Source: Chryseobacterium sp. FH1
GTDB lineage: Bacteria > Bacteroidota > Bacteroidia > Flavobacteriales > Weeksellaceae
Length of the DNA: 64,000 nucleotides
Assembly (NCBI RefSeq): GCF_000735135.1
Contig: NZ_JPLZ01000001.1
Coordinates: 62,001-126,000 of the forward strand
Direction of reading: 5' to 3'
Of this stretch, positions 45,000 through 54,853 are shown piece by piece. Each line of letters starts with the position of its first letter. The first letter of the stretch is position 1. The notes beneath the pieces were generated by a model. The model saw nothing but the letters and a program-made list of their open reading frames with translations. It made no database searches and was not told the origin of the DNA. The position numbers and the translations under genes were made by a program.

Positions 45000-46373
45000 C
45001 TATTTTAAAACAACCTCAGAAGTGTACAAAACTTGCGACTTATCTTTAATTGTATCATATTTCAACCATTTTATCTTCGGATTGAGTGTGCCAACGATCG
45101 ATTGCTTTACATCTCCTTTTTGGTTGTTGGTATGTTTGTATTCAAATGTTTTGTTGATGATGGGTATAACATATTTAGTAGGAATCTCTGCCTCAAACCT
45201 TTCATCGATATAGATATATTTTTTATGACTGAATTTTGACATTTGAGGTTCTATCTGCTTTCTGTTTTGAAAATAATTAACAGGATTTTTCAAACTATAA
45301 GCAGTATTGAAAATTAGGAAAAAGCATCCAACTCGAAAAACAACTTTATCCGAACGTAAGTTCTTATAATAAAGAATTAAAAAAGAGAAAAAAATGCAAA
45401 CATTAGTTGCCGCCATCATCCGTATATTCATCTCTTCGATTTGTTGAAGCCAACCTGAAATCAACAAAGAAACCGCATAAACCGTAGCAATCACCCACAA
45501 AAGAATATGAAAATAATGCAAACTCGTTTCTTTCGCTTTTTTGAAGTATCTTATTAAATAAATAAAAACAAAAGTATCTATCAACAAAACAAAAAATTGA
45601 AACGCCATACTTGCAAAACTGTTGGAAGATGGTTTCAAACCAATATAAGGATTTACAGAATTCGCTAATCCTAACAGATCTCTTATTACATAAATAGTAA
45701 GAATCTCTGCCGGTTTTCCTCTGAGGTTTTCTCCTGTAAAACTCCCGAATTCCATTAGATTAAATAACAGATATCCTGCAATTCCAAATCCAGACAACAA
45801 AACGAACAAACCAATTTCTTTGATTTTCGACTTATCTTTTCCTTTAATCAATAAAAATCCAGCAAACGCAACGACAGAGAGATAAACATAAATCCCAGAA
45901 TACCTCACTGTAAACATCGCAAATAAAATTAGAGAAGCTGAAATCGCATCTTTGTAGGAGCTTTTATTATCATTTAGGATTTTATAGAGATAATAAATAA
46001 GGAAGTAAAGGAGAAATACAAATAAACTTTCCGATATTGCGATGGAAAAAACAAACAAAGCCGTTTTCCCAGCGAGAAGCAACACCGTTTCTTTAAAATA
46101 AAATCTCTTGAAATATGAGAATAGCAGGATCACAGTGATCATTAAAGTATTTAATGCCTTGGATGCCCAAAAAAAATCTCCGAAGATTTCGAAAAAAAGC
46201 CTCAACATCGTAGGATAACCTAATGGGAAAAGATTGGTAACTGGATTCGGCAAGTCAGATGCAATTCCAAAATAGGAGAGACTATCTGCATAAATGCCCC
46301 CCGAGGGGAGAAAAAAACTTTGAATGAAATTTATTACTACTATAAATATTGCCAGAACTAGATACTTTGCCAT
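45000..46373 (-). CDS. multi-pass membrane protein, glycosyltransferase-39-like
   Basis: A 457-residue inner-membrane protein with about ten hydrophobic segments and a C-terminal soluble part of about 90 residues. The first loop has SGGIYADSLSYFGIASDLPN, an acidic-residue loop in the position where GT39/PMT-type lipid-linked sugar transferases carry catalytic Asp, and a later MFTVRYSGIYVYL. A sugar transferase role is plausible but I do not recognise the specific family. It is unlinked to a polysaccharide cluster here. Confidence 0.6.
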   Translation of the reverse strand: MAKYLVLAIFIVVINFIQSFFLPSGGIYADSLSYFGIASDLPNPVTNLFPLGYPTMLRLFFEIFGDFFWASKALNTLMITVILLFSYFKRFYFKETVLLLAGKTALFVFSIAISESLFVFLLYFLIYYLYKILNDNKSSYKDAISASLILFAMFTVRYSGIYVYLSVVAFAGFLLIKGKDKSKIKEIGLFVLLSGFGIAGYLLFNLMEFGSFTGENLRGKPAEILTIYVIRDLLGLANSVNPYIGLKPSSNSFASMAFQFFVLLIDTFVFIYLIRYFKKAKETSLHYFHILLWVIATVYAVSLLISGWLQQIEEMNIRMMAATNVCIFFSFLILYYKNLRSDKVVFRVGCFFLIFNTAYSLKNPVNYFQNRKQIEPQMSKFSHKKYIYIDERFEAEIPTKYVIPIINKTFEYKHTNNQKGDVKQSIVGTLNPKIKWLKYDTIKDKSQVLYTSEVVLK

Positions 46374-46511
46374 TCTTCATTTGTTTATGTTAAAAGCAAT
46401 ATTAAGGATTTTTTTGATTTTTCCTTTCCAACAATTGATTAACATTAAAGTTTGCAAAGATTTTCGGCACAATATTTTCTTAAAACCACACAACTATTAT
46501 AAAATTAAATT

Positions 46512-46988
46512 ATGAAAAATTCAGCATTGATCGGACTTAAAGAAACCGATTGTAAAAACATCTCTGAAAAATTAAATATCCTGCTAGCCAATTATTCTGT
46601 ATTTTACCAAAATACAAGAGGATCGCATTGGAACATCAAAGGTGAGCAATTCTTTACACTTCATCCAAAATTCGAAGAGCTATATAATAGTCTGGTTCTT
46701 AAAATTGATGAAATTGCAGAAAGAATATTGACGTTAGGTGCGACACCTGGTCACAATTACTCAGATTATCTTCAGGTTTCAACCATCAAAGAGAGCAAAG
46801 AAGTGAGCGACGGAAACAAAAGTGTCGAAATAATTCTGGAATCTTTCAAAGTAGTGATTGACCTGCAGAGAGAGCTCTTGGATATCACGGATGCAGCAGG
46901 AGACGAAGGTACCAACTCCCAAATGAGTGATTACATCACCGAGCAGGAAAAAGAAGTTTGGATGTACAATTCTTATCTGGGAAAATAA
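46512..46988 (+). CDS. dps: Dps-family ferritin-like DNA-protection protein
   Basis: A 158-residue protein that forms 12-subunit shells, oxidises Fe(II) with peroxide and stores iron. The intersubunit ferroxidase site is visible: H39 in TRGSHWNIKG, E/D residues in FEELY and KIDEIAERILTLG. The Lys-poor N-terminus gives no sign of tight DNA binding, so iron storage may be its main role. Transcribed alone, divergent from the membrane protein at 45000. Confidence 0.93.
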   Translation: MKNSALIGLKETDCKNISEKLNILLANYSVFYQNTRGSHWNIKGEQFFTLHPKFEELYNSLVLKIDEIAERILTLGATPGHNYSDYLQVSTIKESKEVSDGNKSVEIILESFKVVIDLQRELLDITDAAGDEGTNSQMSDYITEQEKEVWMYNSYLGK

Positions 46989-47000
46989 AATATTTGAAAT

Positions 47001-47030
47001 AAAACGATCTGCAACGGTCGTTTTATTTTT
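47001..47030. terminator. convergent terminator after dps
   Basis: Stem AAAACGATC/GGTCGTTTT with one G-U-type mismatch, then ATTTTT. Its right arm touches the stop codon of the gene ending at 47023. Confidence 0.7.
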
Positions 47031-48621
47031 TGTATAAGACCTCTTCTTTTACATTTTTATTCAACTTGAATCTGCTGATATTAAGCCTCAGATTATCCGC
47101 CTCATTCTTATCGAAAGCGTACCAAACAATCTTGTTTCTAGCGGTAGCTCTGTTATGATCTATCGTCCAAGATGCCACGGCAATCCAGTCTTTCGGAGGT
47201 TCATTTGGAAACCATTCTGGATAGATGACTGCAATTTTATATTGATGATCTCGGATGTAGTTAGCTAAAAATGTATGGAATTTTATATTTAGTTGATCCT
47301 GGTCTAATGTCTTGTTTTCAACGAAAAACCGGGTTACATCTGTAGATCCAAGTCCCAAGATGTCCAGCAATTCCACATTAGAAAAATAAGAAATCGCACC
47401 AATATCATTGGCCACTATTTTTTGTCCTTTGTAATTATCGTGCAAAAATCGAGACATTTCCACTTGTTGCTCTTGGATATTTTTAGATGAAACCTGCATC
47501 ACCGGCTGAAAATAAGCAACCAAATAAACTCCAACAATTCCAAACAAAGCCAACGATCCTAAAAATGTAATTTGGCGGAAATTATTTTTAAAAGAAAAAC
47601 CTTTCGGTAATTTCAAATACGGACCAGCGACAGAAATCGCAACCATGAAGAGCATTAGCACCAAATAATTTTCATAGCGATGTCTTATCAATCCAAACAA
47701 ACTCTGCAAAACTGCCGTGGCCACAACCACAATAATTAACATTTCGTTTTTGAAAACATCAGCAATCTCCCTCCTATCATATCTATCGAAAAGATAAATT
47801 CCAAAACAGACAAATGGAAAGAAGAAAAGTTTGTAAAAGGAGAGATTCGTCAAAATCCCTTTTTTGAAAATCATCCAAAGGCTCAGCAACAAATTTCCTC
47901 CCGGATAATTTCCTTTGACAAGTACAGAGTTTGGAAAAAAATAACCACCTCTATCCATCGAGATCAGTCCGAAAATAACAATCGGCAAAAAGCCGGCGAT
48001 CAAAATCAAAACAGATTCTTTAATTTTTTTATTGATTAATAAAACACCCGACAATGCTGTCACAAAAAACATACTTTCGAAACGCACCATTCCTAATAGC
48101 AAGATCACCATCAGCAATTTCAAAAAATCGTTTTGAGAATAGTTGCTATTGATGTTTTTCTTGATATAATACAAAGCCATCACACACAAAAGCATGTGCA
48201 AGGTTTGCTCCATCCCGACGACTACCATTAGATATAATAAGGACAATAAACTGACGCTCATCCCAAGATAAAGTGCTCTTTCTGAATAAAAATCTTTGAA
48301 AAATTTATAAATCCAAAACACGGCACCGTAACCCGCCAGAATATTTATAATTAATGGATGGTAAAAATTATCGCCAAAAACATAAACCATCGAACTTAAT
48401 AACAATGTGTAAAGAATAGATGAAGAAGCACTGTCGAAACTGCCTGGATTCACAGACCAAAATCCGGACTCCGCAAAGTTTCTCGCAATAGACAAATGGA
48501 TGTAAACATCATCCAAAGGATAAATGAAAACATCACCTTGGATTATAGAAAATGAATAAATAAGATAAAACGCAATGAAAACAGTAAAAAGTAGCAAGTA
48601 GTAAAATAGTATTTTTCTCAT
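47023..48621 (-). CDS. multi-pass membrane protein, glycosyltransferase-like
   Basis: About 532 residues from the ATG at 48621 (MRKILFYYLLLFTVF); a further in-frame ATG at 48669 is open but adds a non-hydrophobic lead. Ten or more membrane segments precede a soluble tail. The first periplasmic loop contains YPLDDVYIHLSIARNFAESG, with the acidic DD pair typical of GT-C enzymes, and NFYHPLIINILAG follows. The C-terminal part ends with VNDIGAISYFSN-like VANDIGAISYF and a DLGLGS-like LDILGLGSTDV segment also seen in such proteins. Substrate unknown. It is similar in build to the protein at 45000, but I see no close sequence identity. Confidence 0.6.
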   Translation of the reverse strand: MRKILFYYLLLFTVFIAFYLIYSFSIIQGDVFIYPLDDVYIHLSIARNFAESGFWSVNPGSFDSASSSILYTLLLSSMVYVFGDNFYHPLIINILAGYGAVFWIYKFFKDFYSERALYLGMSVSLLSLLYLMVVVGMEQTLHMLLCVMALYYIKKNINSNYSQNDFLKLLMVILLLGMVRFESMFFVTALSGVLLINKKIKESVLILIAGFLPIVIFGLISMDRGGYFFPNSVLVKGNYPGGNLLLSLWMIFKKGILTNLSFYKLFFFPFVCFGIYLFDRYDRREIADVFKNEMLIIVVVATAVLQSLFGLIRHRYENYLVLMLFMVAISVAGPYLKLPKGFSFKNNFRQITFLGSLALFGIVGVYLVAYFQPVMQVSSKNIQEQQVEMSRFLHDNYKGQKIVANDIGAISYFSNVELLDILGLGSTDVTRFFVENKTLDQDQLNIKFHTFLANYIRDHQYKIAVIYPEWFPNEPPKDWIAVASWTIDHNRATARNKIVWYAFDKNEADNLRLNISRFKLNKNVKEEVLYKK

Positions 48622-48691
48622 TCTTTTTCTTAAAAGCGTAAAAATAATCATTAATTTACTAAAAATCACATCAACTAATTTGATTATCTAT

Positions 48692-48712
48692 TATATTTGC
48701 GTTTTAATTTTG
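48692..48712 (+). promoter_or_regulatory. two staggered -7 boxes for the LRR gene
   Basis: TATATTTG (48692-48699) and TAATTTTG (48705-48712) both match TAnnTTTG. TTG at 48680-48682 is 22 bp from the second. Starts from the second box would lie within a nucleotide or two of the TTG start codon at 48720, giving a leaderless or nearly leaderless message. Confidence 0.4.
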
Positions 48713-48719
48713 CACACAC

Positions 48720-50357
48720 TTGAAAAAAACTTTATTCTTTTTACTGATTTCTAATTTCTTTTTTGCGCAATGGAGCATTTCCAATGCCGAGAGAAGCGCG
48801 CTTATTAACATCTACAACGCAACAGACGGCGAAAACTGGAACAGAACTTGGGATTTGGAAAAAGACCCGAGAAACTGGTTTGGCGTCTCTGTGAAAAATG
48901 GGGTTGTATCAGAACTCAATCTTTCTGGCAATGCGCTAAGTGGCTATTTTCCTACTTACATTTCCTCACTCACAAAACTGACAAAATTAGACCTCAGCAA
49001 CAACAAACTGACTGGCGAAGTTTCGATGGGCTTGTCTTCTCTTAGTTCATTGGTAAGATTGGACGTCAGCAACAACCGATTGATAGGCAATCCCAACACA
49101 GCTTTGGCTGGACTTGTCAAACTGGAAGACCTTGGCTTGGGCGGTAATCAATTTATAATTTCTGATGTCAACGGAATGCTTCAAAGCTTCAACAACATCA
49201 AAATATTGAATATCGCAGATTTAGGCTTGACTACCGTCCCTGCAAAAGTCGCAACATTTACAAATCTTGAGACTTTAATTTTAGACAACAACCCAATTGC
49301 CCCAAACGGATACGGAAACATCGCAGGACTTACAAACCTGAAAACACTTTCGCTTTCCGGAAATGGCTTGGCACAAATCCCAACCCAAGTTTCGCAACGC
49401 ACACAAATCCTAAGTCTTAATCTTAGCAACAATAATCTTACAGAGCAAACACTTACAGGACTTACCAATCTAGTAAATCTCCAATGGCTTTCTTTGGAAA
49501 ACAATCAATTGGCTCAGATTCCTGCGCAACTTCCGCAACTTACAAAACTACAAACGCTAAATCTCGGTAGGAACCAAATCACTGGAGGTATTGCAACACT
49601 TAGCTCACTATCCAGCCTTCAGCAATTATTCCTAAACAACAATCAGATTTCCGGCGGTTTTCCCTCGGCTTTGTTGGGAATGTCCAGATTGATGATGCTA
49701 AACCTTAACAGCAACCAGCTGACAGGTGACCTTCCAGATCAGTTGCCCGCAATTACGCACCTTAGCAACAACCGTTTTTCAAGGAACGATCTTTATAATT
49801 ACATCACAGACTTTTCTGAGCAGACAGATTTCAACTACTCACCTCAGCGCTACGATGATTTGAAAACCGTCTTGGCAGTTGTTGGTCAGCCAGCAACATT
49901 GGATCAATCGCTTAGTGGAGACTACACTTTCACATGGTACAAAAATCTAGATCAAAAACTGAATCCGACCACAGAAACCCTCAACTTCAACAGTGTAGAA
50001 GAAACAGACTTTGCCGTTTACACAGCCGAAGCTTACAGCCGTTCCATCATAAATGGCAACACTCCCTTCGACTTATCAATGTTCCGCGAACCAATCACGC
50101 TTGGCGATGCATTGGCAACTTTAGGCACCTCGGATCTTCGCGACCTCAGCATCTACCCAAATCCCGCAACGGATCATGTCAACATCATCAACCTGAAGCA
50201 CAACATACAAAAAGTAGTGATTTTCGACTTGAGTGGCAAGCAAATGCTATCAGACAGCAAACAAAGAATCAACGTTTCCAAATTACCATCCGGCGTTTAC
50301 GTTTTATCCGTAAAAACCGACAGTGGCATCAAGAATTTCAAATTCATCAAGCAATAA
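48720..50357 (+). CDS. secreted leucine-rich-repeat protein with T9SS sorting domain
   Basis: A 545-residue secreted protein. Signal peptide MKKTLFFLLISNFFFAQ (TTG start, needed to include it), an LRR N-cap (ALINIYNATDGENWNRTWDL, the plant-type cap also found in bacterial LRR proteins), then about ten LRRs of the form LxxLxxLxLxxNxLxG (residues 65-350), a beta-rich linker, and a type A sorting domain from LSIYPNPATDHVNI. Likely displayed on or released from the cell surface by T9SS and able to bind other proteins; target unknown. Confidence 0.93.
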   Translation: MKKTLFFLLISNFFFAQWSISNAERSALINIYNATDGENWNRTWDLEKDPRNWFGVSVKNGVVSELNLSGNALSGYFPTYISSLTKLTKLDLSNNKLTGEVSMGLSSLSSLVRLDVSNNRLIGNPNTALAGLVKLEDLGLGGNQFIISDVNGMLQSFNNIKILNIADLGLTTVPAKVATFTNLETLILDNNPIAPNGYGNIAGLTNLKTLSLSGNGLAQIPTQVSQRTQILSLNLSNNNLTEQTLTGLTNLVNLQWLSLENNQLAQIPAQLPQLTKLQTLNLGRNQITGGIATLSSLSSLQQLFLNNNQISGGFPSALLGMSRLMMLNLNSNQLTGDLPDQLPAITHLSNNRFSRNDLYNYITDFSEQTDFNYSPQRYDDLKTVLAVVGQPATLDQSLSGDYTFTWYKNLDQKLNPTTETLNFNSVEETDFAVYTAEAYSRSIINGNTPFDLSMFREPITLGDALATLGTSDLRDLSIYPNPATDHVNIINLKHNIQKVVIFDLSGKQMLSDSKQRINVSKLPSGVYVLSVKTDSGIKNFKFIKQ

Positions 50358-50369
50358 TTTAGGAGCTTA

Positions 50370-50478
50370 ATCCCGCTTTCCACTATATCTTTTTTGTGAT
50401 GGCGAAAGACGACAAGTATCTTTTCCGAGAATTTCCATCGCCACCACAAAAAAGGATGCCGTTGCAATCGGGGCTATG
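50370..50478. repeat. long hairpin repeat, copy 2 (CTTTTTTGTG family)
   Basis: Arms TATCTTTTTTGTG (50386-50398) and CACAAAAAAGGAT (50444-50456) with inner GATGGCG/CATCGCC pairing, bordered by CCCGCTTTCCACTA and GCCGTTGCAATCGGGG. It shares layout and arm sequence with 15915-16060. It fills most of the spacer between the LRR gene and icmF. Confidence 0.7.
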
Positions 50479-50592
50479 GGTTTGCGTTTCCAAATCACCG
50501 TAGATATAAACTTCCACCCTCCAAACATCCATCTTCCATCATCATTGCCATTTCCCAAAAAATATTATCTTTGGAAACATCGATTTTAAGAA

Positions 50593-53500
50593 ATGGAAAA
50601 CCAAAAATATACACCAGCAAACAAAGTAAGAATCGTTACCGCAGCTTCGTTATTCGACGGGCACGATGCGGCCATCAATATTATGCGCCGTGTGATCCAG
50701 GGAACGGGATGCGAAGTCATTCACCTTGGCCACGACAAATCTGCTGAAGAAGTAGTAAACACAGCAATTCAGGAAGATGCCAACGCCATTGCACTGACTT
50801 CTTATCAAGGCGGTCACAACGAATATTTTAAATATATCTACGACCTTTTAAGAGAAAAAAATTCACCACAGATCAAAATTTTTGGTGGTGGTGGCGGTGT
50901 AATTCTGCCCGAAGAAATCGAAGACATCATGTCTTACGGCATCGACAGGATTTATTCTCCGGATGACGGTCGCGAACTTGGTCTTCAGGGAATGATTGAC
51001 GATTTGGTGAAAAGGTCAGACTTTGCAACCGGAAAAGAAGTGACTGCTGAAGATTTGGATAACATCAGTTTTGAAAACTCGACCAGCATTGCTAAAATAA
51101 TTTCTGCCGTTGAGAACTTCTCAGAAGAAAAACCGGATCTGGTAAAAGCCATTGACGAAAAATCAAAAGATTTAAAAATTCCAATCATCGGGATTACAGG
51201 AACCGGTGGAGCTGGAAAATCTTCTTTAACAGACGAATTGGTAAGACGTTTCTTACGTTCAAATCCGGGTAAAAAGATTGCGATTATTTCCATCGACCCT
51301 TCAAAAAAGAAAACAGGAGGTGCACTTTTGGGTGACAGAATCCGTATGAACGCCATCAATGACCCTAGAGTTTATATGCGTTCGATGGCTACCAGAGAAA
51401 ACAACGTTTCTGTTTCTCCGTTCATTCATTCCGCTTTAAATGTATTGAAATTAGCTCATCCTGATGTCATCATTTTGGAAACTTCAGGTATTGGACAATC
51501 CGGTTCGGAAGTTTCAGATTTTGCCGATGTTTCAATGTACGTGATGACGCCTGAATATGGAGCTTCCACACAGTTGGAAAAAATCGATATGTTGGATTAT
51601 GCTGATTTGGTTGCTTTAAATAAATCTGACAAACGTGGCGCACTTGATGCACTTCAGGCGGTAAGAAAACAGTTCCAGAGAAACCATTTGTTGTGGGAAA
51701 GTCCATTGGATGACATGCCGGTGTATGCGACAAAAGCATCTCAGTTCAACGACCACGGAACAACCGATTTATACAATAGATTAGTCGATAAAGTCAACGA
51801 AACCCTTCGACAGGCTCAGGGTGACAATGCTCCAAAGTTTCAAGGATTTGTTGAACAGGAAATTTCTGAGGACATCACGATTATTCCACCAAAGAGAGTT
51901 CGTTATCTTTCTGAAATCGTTGAAAACAACAGACAGTACGATGCCAACGTTGAAAAGCAGGCAGAATTAGCAAGAAAAATGTATCATATTGAAGGGGTGA
52001 AAAGTTTCCTTTCAAACGAAACTCTGGATGCTGAATATCAGAAAGCTGAAAAAGACCTTCAACAGGAAAATATCGACTTCCTAAAAAATTGGGATGATAC
52101 AAAACAGGCTTTCAAAGCTGAATTTTATTCTTATTTCGTTCGTGGAAAAGAAATCAAGGTGGAAACCTCAACTGAATCTTTATCTCATTTAAAAATTCCA
52201 AAAATATCTCTTCCAAGATATACCGATTGGGGAGATTTGATTAAATGGAAAGGTCAGGAAAATCTTCCGGGCGGATTTCCTTACACCGCAGGAATTTATC
52301 CTTTCAAAAGAACCGGGGAAGACCCGACGAGAATGTTTGCCGGAGAAGGCGGACCGGAAAGAACCAACAGAAGATTCCATTACGTTTCTGCGGAAATGGA
52401 CGCAAAACGTCTGTCAACAGCGTTTGACTCCGTGACTCTATACGGACAGGACCCTGCCCTACCACCGGATATTTACGGTAAAATCGGAAATGCGGGAGTG
52501 TCTATCGCCACTTTGGATGATGCGAAAAAACTGTATTCCGGATTTGATTTGGTAAATGCAATGACTTCCGTTTCAATGACCATCAATGGACCTGCGCCGA
52601 TGTTGCTGGCTTTCTTTATGAACACGGCCATCGACCAGAATGTTGAGAAGTATATTACTGAACATAAGCTTGAAGCAAATGTTGAAAAAGCTTTAAAAGC
52701 AAAATTCGACGACAAGGGCTTGGAAAGACCAAAATATAATGGAGAACTTCCACCTTCAAACAATGGTTTAGGTTTAAAATTATTAGGTTTAACGGGAGAC
52801 GAAGTGATTCCTGCCGAAGCTTATGCTGAAATTAAAGCTAGAACCATCGCTACCGTTCGTGGAACTGTTCAGGCAGATATTTTAAAAGAAGACCAGGCTC
52901 AGAATACGTGTATTTTCTCTACTGAATTTGCCTTGAGATTAATGGGTGACGTTCAGGAATATTTTATCACAGAAAAAGTGAGAAACTTCTACTCGGTTTC
53001 TATTTCCGGTTATCACATTGCAGAAGCGGGCGCAAATCCGGTTTCTCAGTTGGCATTTACTTTAGCAAACGGTTTCACTTACGTTGAATATTATTTGTCA
53101 AGAGGAATGGACATCAATGATTTTGCACCGAACTTATCTTTCTTCTTCTCCAATGGTATCGACCCTGAATATTCGGTAATCGGACGTGTGGCGAGAAGAA
53201 TCTGGGCAAAAGCAATGAAACTGAAATACGGAGCCGACGAAAGAAGCCAGATGTTGAAATATCACATTCAAACTTCAGGACGTTCGCTTCACGCTCAGGA
53301 AATTGATTTTAACGATATCAGAACAACACTTCAGGCACTTTACGCAATTTACGATAACTGTAATTCACTGCACACCAATGCTTATGACGAGGCGATTACA
53401 ACCCCGACTGAGCAGTCTGTAAGACGAGCGATGGCAATTCAGCTGATTATCAATAAAGAATTAGGTTTAGCGAAAAACGAAAATCCGCTTCAAGGTTCAT

Positions 53501-53958
53501 TTATAATTGAAGAATTAACGGATTTGGTCGAAGAAGCTGTGTATGCAGAATTCGACAGAATCACGGAAAGAGGAGGTGTTTTGGGTGCAATGGAAACGAT
53601 GTACCAACGTTCAAAAATCCAGGAAGAATCGATGCATTACGAATGGCTGAAACACACCGGAGAATATCCAATCATCGGCGTGAATACTTTCTTAGGAAAA
53701 GACGGTTCGCCAACGGTTCGTCCGGGAGAAGTCATCCGTTCGACTGAGAAAGAGAAGCGGTTGCAGATTGAAACCCTTCATAATTTCCAGAAATCCAATG
53801 AAGACAAATCTGAAGCTGCCTTGAAAACTCTTCAACACGCTGCCATCAATCAACAAAACTTATTTAACGTGATGATGGATGCGGTGAAATACTGCTCGCT
53901 TGGGCAGATTACCAACGCTTTGTTTGAAGTGGGTGGGAAGTATAGAAGGAATATGTAA
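50593..53958 (+). CDS. icmF: fused acyl-CoA mutase (isobutyryl-CoA mutase type) with G-protein chaperone domain
   Basis: A 1121-residue B12-dependent carbon-skeleton mutase of the IcmF architecture. Residues 10-140 bind cobalamin: D22-G-H24-D (the axial-ligand motif, [10 protein letters not shown]) and the FGGGGGVI loop. Residues about 195-420 are a MeaB/MMAA-like GTPase that guards cofactor loading, with P-loop G203-TGGAGKS210 and [10 protein letters not shown] linker leads to the substrate-binding TIM barrel (about 535-1121), with [16 protein letters not shown], the IcmF substrate-site signature, in contrast to the Tyr-containing motif of methylmalonyl-CoA mutase. Isobutyryl/butyryl-CoA isomerisation is expected; other branched acyl-CoAs are possible. 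Residues about 404-410 (LRQAQGD) look like a repeat-derived insertion. No B12 riboswitch is seen upstream. Confidence 0.93.
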   Translation: MENQKYTPANKVRIVTAASLFDGHDAAINIMRRVIQGTGCEVIHLGHDKSAEEVVNTAIQEDANAIALTSYQGGHNEYFKYIYDLLREKNSPQIKIFGGGGGVILPEEIEDIMSYGIDRIYSPDDGRELGLQGMIDDLVKRSDFATGKEVTAEDLDNISFENSTSIAKIISAVENFSEEKPDLVKAIDEKSKDLKIPIIGITGTGGAGKSSLTDELVRRFLRSNPGKKIAIISIDPSKKKTGGALLGDRIRMNAINDPRVYMRSMATRENNVSVSPFIHSALNVLKLAHPDVIILETSGIGQSGSEVSDFADVSMYVMTPEYGASTQLEKIDMLDYADLVALNKSDKRGALDALQAVRKQFQRNHLLWESPLDDMPVYATKASQFNDHGTTDLYNRLVDKVNETLRQAQGDNAPKFQGFVEQEISEDITIIPPKRVRYLSEIVENNRQYDANVEKQAELARKMYHIEGVKSFLSNETLDAEYQKAEKDLQQENIDFLKNWDDTKQAFKAEFYSYFVRGKEIKVETSTESLSHLKIPKISLPRYTDWGDLIKWKGQENLPGGFPYTAGIYPFKRTGEDPTRMFAGEGGPERTNRRFHYVSAEMDAKRLSTAFDSVTLYGQDPALPPDIYGKIGNAGVSIATLDDAKKLYSGFDLVNAMTSVSMTINGPAPMLLAFFMNTAIDQNVEKYITEHKLEANVEKALKAKFDDKGLERPKYNGELPPSNNGLGLKLLGLTGDEVIPAEAYAEIKARTIATVRGTVQADILKEDQAQNTCIFSTEFALRLMGDVQEYFITEKVRNFYSVSISGYHIAEAGANPVSQLAFTLANGFTYVEYYLSRGMDINDFAPNLSFFFSNGIDPEYSVIGRVARRIWAKAMKLKYGADERSQMLKYHIQTSGRSLHAQEIDFNDIRTTLQALYAIYDNCNSLHTNAYDEAITTPTEQSVRRAMAIQLIINKELGLAKNENPLQGSFIIEELTDLVEEAVYAEFDRITERGGVLGAMETMYQRSKIQEESMHYEWLKHTGEYPIIGVNTFLGKDGSPTVRPGEVIRSTEKEKRLQIETLHNFQKSNEDKSEAALKTLQHAAINQQNLFNVMMDAVKYCSLGQITNALFEVGGKYRRNM
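51802..51825 (+). repeat. dispersed palindromic repeat inside icmF
   Basis: ACCCTTCGACAGGCTCAGGG followed by TGAC closely matches the intergenic units at 6496, 9219 and 9268. It is in frame and is translated as LRQAQGD in the linker after the G domain. Confidence 0.6.
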
Positions 53959-54015
53959 TCCTTAGTCATATAGTTACTTTTTTGACCACACTTTAAAATT
54001 AATTTTCTAAAACAT

Positions 54016-54048
54016 AAAATCTCTCAATAATTTGAGAGATTTTTTTCT
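54016..54048 (+). terminator. terminator of icmF
   Basis: Stem AAATCTCTCAA/TTGAGAGATTT with a 4-nt loop and a T run. Confidence 0.88.
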
Positions 54049-54074
54049 TACTTTCGCTGCCAAAAAATTTTATC

Positions 54075-54743
54075 ATGAAAAAATTACTTTTACTTTTCTC
54101 ATTTCTACTCTTGGTAACTAGCTGTGTTCCGAAAGTTGCTTTATCTGCAGACTATTGGCAAAAACCAACAAAAGTAGGAATATTGATCAACGCAAATCCG
54201 CCGGCAAAATTCAAGGAAGGCTCTCAAGGTCTGTTGGACATGGCTGTTACGTCCGGAGATAAATACAAAGAAGCTCTCGACCTAATGGGGCAAAACATCC
54301 ATCCAAAAGAAGAATTGACAGGAATCTATTCTGAAATTTTCAAAGCAAAAGGAAAAGAAGTTGTTATTATCGATGAAAAATTCGATTACAAAACAGCAAA
54401 GAAATTTGCAGGTGAAAAAGCTGAGGGGAAGAAATATTCTAACTATGATTTCAGTGATTTGAAAACAAAATACGGTGTTGACGAATTGCTTTTTGTGAAT
54501 GTCAACTATGGTTTTATGATTTCTTATTACGGAATGATTGAAACTGGTAAAATGGCACACGCTGCAGTTGATACCAAAATTATTGATTTGAATGATCAGC
54601 ACCTTATCCTTGCTAACCAGAATTTCAAAAATGAGGTTCTGAAAAAATGGAAAGACAATAATTATGAAAATTCCTTGCAAGGCGTAAGAACAGCCTTAGA
54701 CAAAGTTGAAACAGAAGAAAAAGCAGTTTTCATTACTCAATAA
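54075..54743 (+). CDS. lipoprotein of unknown function (GNA1162/DUF799-like)
   Basis: A 222-residue lipoprotein: signal peptide with cysteine C17 (LLVTSCVPK). The mature part has GILINANPPAKFKEGSQGLL, then a mixed alpha/beta region with YGVDELLFVNVNYGFMISYYG. The pattern (nucleotide-fold-like strands and lipobox) recalls GNA1162/DUF799 outer-membrane lipoproteins, but I cannot be sure of the family. It has its own terminator on each side, so it is a single-gene unit. Confidence 0.65.
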   Translation: MKKLLLLFSFLLLVTSCVPKVALSADYWQKPTKVGILINANPPAKFKEGSQGLLDMAVTSGDKYKEALDLMGQNIHPKEELTGIYSEIFKAKGKEVVIIDEKFDYKTAKKFAGEKAEGKKYSNYDFSDLKTKYGVDELLFVNVNYGFMISYYGMIETGKMAHAAVDTKIIDLNDQHLILANQNFKNEVLKKWKDNNYENSLQGVRTALDKVETEEKAVFITQ

Positions 54744-54749
54744 AATTTA

Positions 54750-54782
54750 AAATCTCTCAGACCACTGGGAGATTTTTTTTTG
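54750..54782 (+). terminator. terminator after the lipoprotein gene
   Basis: Stem AAATCTCTCAG / CTGGGAGATTT (one G-U) followed by nine T. Confidence 0.88.
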
Positions 54783-54853
54783 TTAAAAAGCTGTCAATCC
54801 TTTCTCAATTGCGGTTTCATTTTTGATAATATCCAAAACAATAAAATCAAATT

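Noticed and set aside
50358-50592. Cobalamin riboswitch upstream of icmF
   Set aside because: The enzyme needs B12, but the spacer holds only the hairpin repeat and shows no B12-box-like sequence.
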